A stretch of DNA of 64,000 nucleotides from JAJFUE01 sp039683515. Lineage in GTDB: Bacteria; Sumerlaeota; Sumerlaeia; MVZB01. Under the pieces are notes generated by a model. That model was not told where the DNA came from. It searched no databases and saw only the letters and a program-made list of their open reading frames with translations. The position numbers and the translations under genes were made by a program. Of the stretch, positions 62,357 through 64,000 are shown in pieces; position 1 is the first letter of the stretch, and every line of letters begins with the position of its first letter. The DNA lies in NCBI GenBank assembly GCA_039683515.1, contig JBDKRG010000047.1, positions 1 through 64,000 on the forward strand, read 5' to 3'.

Positions 62357-63205
62357 TTAGCCGATCGCCCCGGCGAAATAGCCGACCACGTAGCCGCCGC
62401 TCTCGCCGGTCGCCTCGCGCGAGTCGGCCCGGTCGATCGCCCGCGCCGGCCGGGCCTCCATGGCCCGCGCCACCAGCATGGCCACCATGATCGGCACCCA
62501 GCCGCACGCCATCACCTCCCGCCTGTGGAATGCCCCCTGCAGCGCCGCCGGGTCGAACGCCTCGAACAGCCCCCTGAGCCGCCGGTCGTTTTCACGGCAG
62601 CTGTCGCCGTCGTAGCCGTGATACGTGTCGGAGCTGGCCACGACGAGCCACGTAAGCCCTTGCCGCCCCCAACCCTCGACGACCCGCCTGAGCCCCGCGG
62701 CCGCCTCCTCCAGCCCCGCCGCCGGCGGCCGGCCGAACAGGATCGGCACGATCGAGAACCCGCCGCCCAGCGCCACCTGCAGGAACGGCAGCTGCACCTC
62801 GACCGAGTGCTCGGGGCCGTGGGCCGCGTCGTTCAACGCATAGCCGGGCTCGGCCAGCAGCGCCTGCGCCGCCTCGGCATCGACCGGAACGTCGCCCAGC
62901 GGCGTCCGCCACGTCACCGCCGACGCCAGGGCCCCGCCCTCGAACTCCTCGTAGTGGCTCGGCCCGAGGACGGCGACGCGGTCGATCGGCCGGCCCGCGA
63001 CCTGCCGGTAAGCCGCCCCCGCGACGCGCCCCGAGTAGATGTAGCCGGCGTGCGGCGACACCAGGAATCGCGGCGCACCCCCCTCGGCCGGCGCGGCCGG
63101 CCCGATCAGCTCCCGCACCCGGCTCCGCAGTTGGCCGGCGTCCTCGTCGTAGAAACGGCCCGCCTGCGCCGGCTCGCGAACGCCCCTGGTGAGCGATTGC
63201 GCCAT
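62357..63205 (-). CDS. amrB: AmmeMemoRadiSam system protein B (MEMO1 family)
   Basis: A 282-residue protein of the Memo family, related in fold to class III dioxygenases. It has REPAQAGRFYDEDAGQL, VSPHAGYIYSG, LGPSHYE, HSVEVQLPFLQ, VASSDTYHGYD and the closing GYVVGYFAGAI. The histidines H in SPHAGY and HSVEVQ and the acidic DTYHGYD region match the metal-site pattern. It usually occurs with AmmeMemoRadiSam proteins A and a radical SAM enzyme; neither is in the window. Function unknown beyond metal binding. I chose the ATG at 63205 with GAGG upstream; 63217 is possible. Confidence 0.88.
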   Translation of the reverse strand: MAQSLTRGVREPAQAGRFYDEDAGQLRSRVRELIGPAAPAEGGAPRFLVSPHAGYIYSGRVAGAAYRQVAGRPIDRVAVLGPSHYEEFEGGALASAVTWRTPLGDVPVDAEAAQALLAEPGYALNDAAHGPEHSVEVQLPFLQVALGGGFSIVPILFGRPPAAGLEEAAAGLRRVVEGWGRQGLTWLVVASSDTYHGYDGDSCRENDRRLRGLFEAFDPAALQGAFHRREVMACGWVPIMVAMLVARAMEARPARAIDRADSREATGESGGYVVGYFAGAIG

Positions 63206-63232
63206 GATGGTCCTCATTTTGGGCTTAAACCC

Positions 63233-63269
63233 ATTATAGTAGGTCGCTTCCGCGGGAAGCGACTTTTTT
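63233..63269. promoter_or_regulatory. Minus-strand -10 overlapping a plus-strand terminator-like hairpin
   Basis: A perfect TATAAT on the minus strand (63238-63233) lies about 30 bases before the MEMO gene. Immediately upstream is a 9-base stem GTCGCTTCC / GGAAGCGAC (63243-63263) followed on the plus strand by six Ts. No good -35 is seen. The hairpin could stop antisense transcription or be an operator. Confidence 0.4.
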
Positions 63270-63388
63270 CATCCCGGCCCCCCGGTCCCCACCATTGATT
63301 TGACAGCCCGATCCATGCCCGGGTACCATAGCTCTCACGGGCGCATCATTCAATCCCAGCGCGAGGGCCGACCCCAAGGAGTCCCGAC

Positions 63389-63820
63389 ATGGACGAGAGC
63401 AATCTGATCGAGATGGAGCTGCGCGAAATCCAGATCAAGGAGGACGCGATCCAGACGCAGGTCATCGTGCTGGCCGAAAAGGGCGGCGAGCGCGAGTTCC
63501 CGATCTTCATCGGCTACGTCGAGGCCATCGCGCTCGACTCGGCGCTGCACGGCTACCAGAACGCCCGCCCGATGACGCACGACCTGGTGCTGAACGTCAT
63601 CGACGGGACCGGCTGCGAGCTGCGCCACGTGATGGTGGACGACCTGCGGCAGGAGACGTTCTTCGGCAAGCTCGCCGTGCGCACGCCGACGGGCAACATG
63701 GAACTGATCGACAGCCGCCCCTCCGACGCGATCGTCCTGGCCACAAAAAAACACCTCCCCATCTTCGTCGCCGAGCACGTCCTCGACATGGTCACGCGGG
63801 AGGAAGAGGAAGAAGAGTAG
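63389..63820 (+). CDS. Bifunctional nuclease family protein
   Basis: A 143-residue protein of the BFN (DUF151) family. The characteristic blocks are FPIFIGYVEAIALDSALHGYQNARPMTHDLVLNVID and SRPSDAIVLATKKHLPIFVAEHVLD. Plant and bacterial relatives are reported to have DNase and RNase activity; catalytic residues are not well defined. No signal peptide. The C-terminus is a run of glutamates. AAGGAGT precedes the start by seven bases. The gene stands alone, divergent from the MEMO gene. Confidence 0.92.
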   Translation: MDESNLIEMELREIQIKEDAIQTQVIVLAEKGGEREFPIFIGYVEAIALDSALHGYQNARPMTHDLVLNVIDGTGCELRHVMVDDLRQETFFGKLAVRTPTGNMELIDSRPSDAIVLATKKHLPIFVAEHVLDMVTREEEEEE

Positions 63821-63946
63821 GACGGACAGGACCCATTCCCCCGATTGATCAAGCTTGGTTTACTCCATTGTTTTTGTCTTGCATACCCGCGATGCATGCC
63901 CGACCCTGAGGAAGATCTGGCCCAGAAAAATCCGGAGGGTGCGCGC

Positions 63947-64000
63947 ATGCTTCACTCGATTCGGTTCGCGCTTGCGTTCTTGATCCTGAATGCGGTCATC
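63947..64000 (+). CDS. Start of a gene cut by the window edge (exported or membrane protein)
   Basis: ATG at 63947 with GGAGGG seven bases upstream, then 18 codons reading MLHSIRFALAFLILNAVI, which has a basic start and hydrophobic core like a signal peptide or membrane helix. The rest lies outside. No family can be stated. Confidence 0.5.
   Translation, partial: MLHSIRFALAFLILNAVI

Overview
The window is about 64 kb of high-GC (roughly two-thirds G+C), gene-dense chromosome from a Gram-negative, peptidoglycan-building bacterium. It has a division and cell wall cluster (mraZ, rsmH, ftsL-like, a PASTA-tailed ftsI, murE with the meso-diaminopimelate signature, murF, mraY), murJ, an OmpA-family lipoprotein, and housekeeping genes (era, ybeY, serS, thrS). 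There is no rRNA, tRNA, transposase, phage gene or CRISPR array. The form of ThrRS, the many word-like inverted repeats and the large secreted paralogs suggest an uncultured lineage near Planctomycetota, Sumerlaeota, Hydrogenedentota or Lentisphaerota. That placement is inference from remembered families and was not tested.

Layout. 0-8.1 kb: surface-glycan genes (three family-2 glycosyltransferases, a DUF2304 membrane partner, a methyltransferase, an SMR/EamA-like small transporter, a GT39-like transferase) and a secreted beta-helix protein. 8.1-12.2 kb: era, ybeY and a TPR-like lipoprotein, divergent from serS. 12.2-18.6 kb: a higBA toxin-antitoxin pair, a two-helix pore-like membrane protein and the treY/treZ trehalose pathway. 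18.7-31.8 kb: further GT-C and GT-B glycosyltransferases, a phosphodiesterase-superfamily enzyme, a DUF4380 protein, an ABC-F ATPase, DUF2721, a DUF4160/DUF2442 pair, and thrS. 32.1-35.5 kb: an ECF sigma factor, a membrane anti-sigma-like protein and a secretin-N-like secreted protein. 35.7-45 kb: the division and cell wall cluster. 45-62 kb: a long minus-strand run of murJ, a peptidoglycan amidase, one secreted unknown, four tandem 840-906-residue secreted paralogs, and the OmpA-like lipoprotein. 62.3-64 kb: a MEMO-family protein, a bifunctional-nuclease-family protein and the start of one more gene.

How the genes fit together. Most of the window serves the cell envelope: precursor synthesis and flipping (murE, murF, mraY, murJ), septal cross-linking (ftsL, ftsI), remodelling (amidase), outer-membrane anchoring (OmpA-like) and surface glycans (glycosyltransferases). 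The four secreted paralogs have acidic D-x-N-x-D-G loops typical of calcium binding, and lie in the same orientation just upstream of the amidase and murJ.

Two features stand out. One is the four-gene array of large secreted proteins (50.6-61.2 kb), which I cannot assign to a characterised family. The other is a set of short word-like repeats, usually arranged as inverted pairs and often nested, which fill most intergenic gaps. They also enter coding sequences, supplying the end of a signal peptide, a linker in the anti-sigma protein, part of a glycosyltransferase and the ends of rsmH and ftsL.
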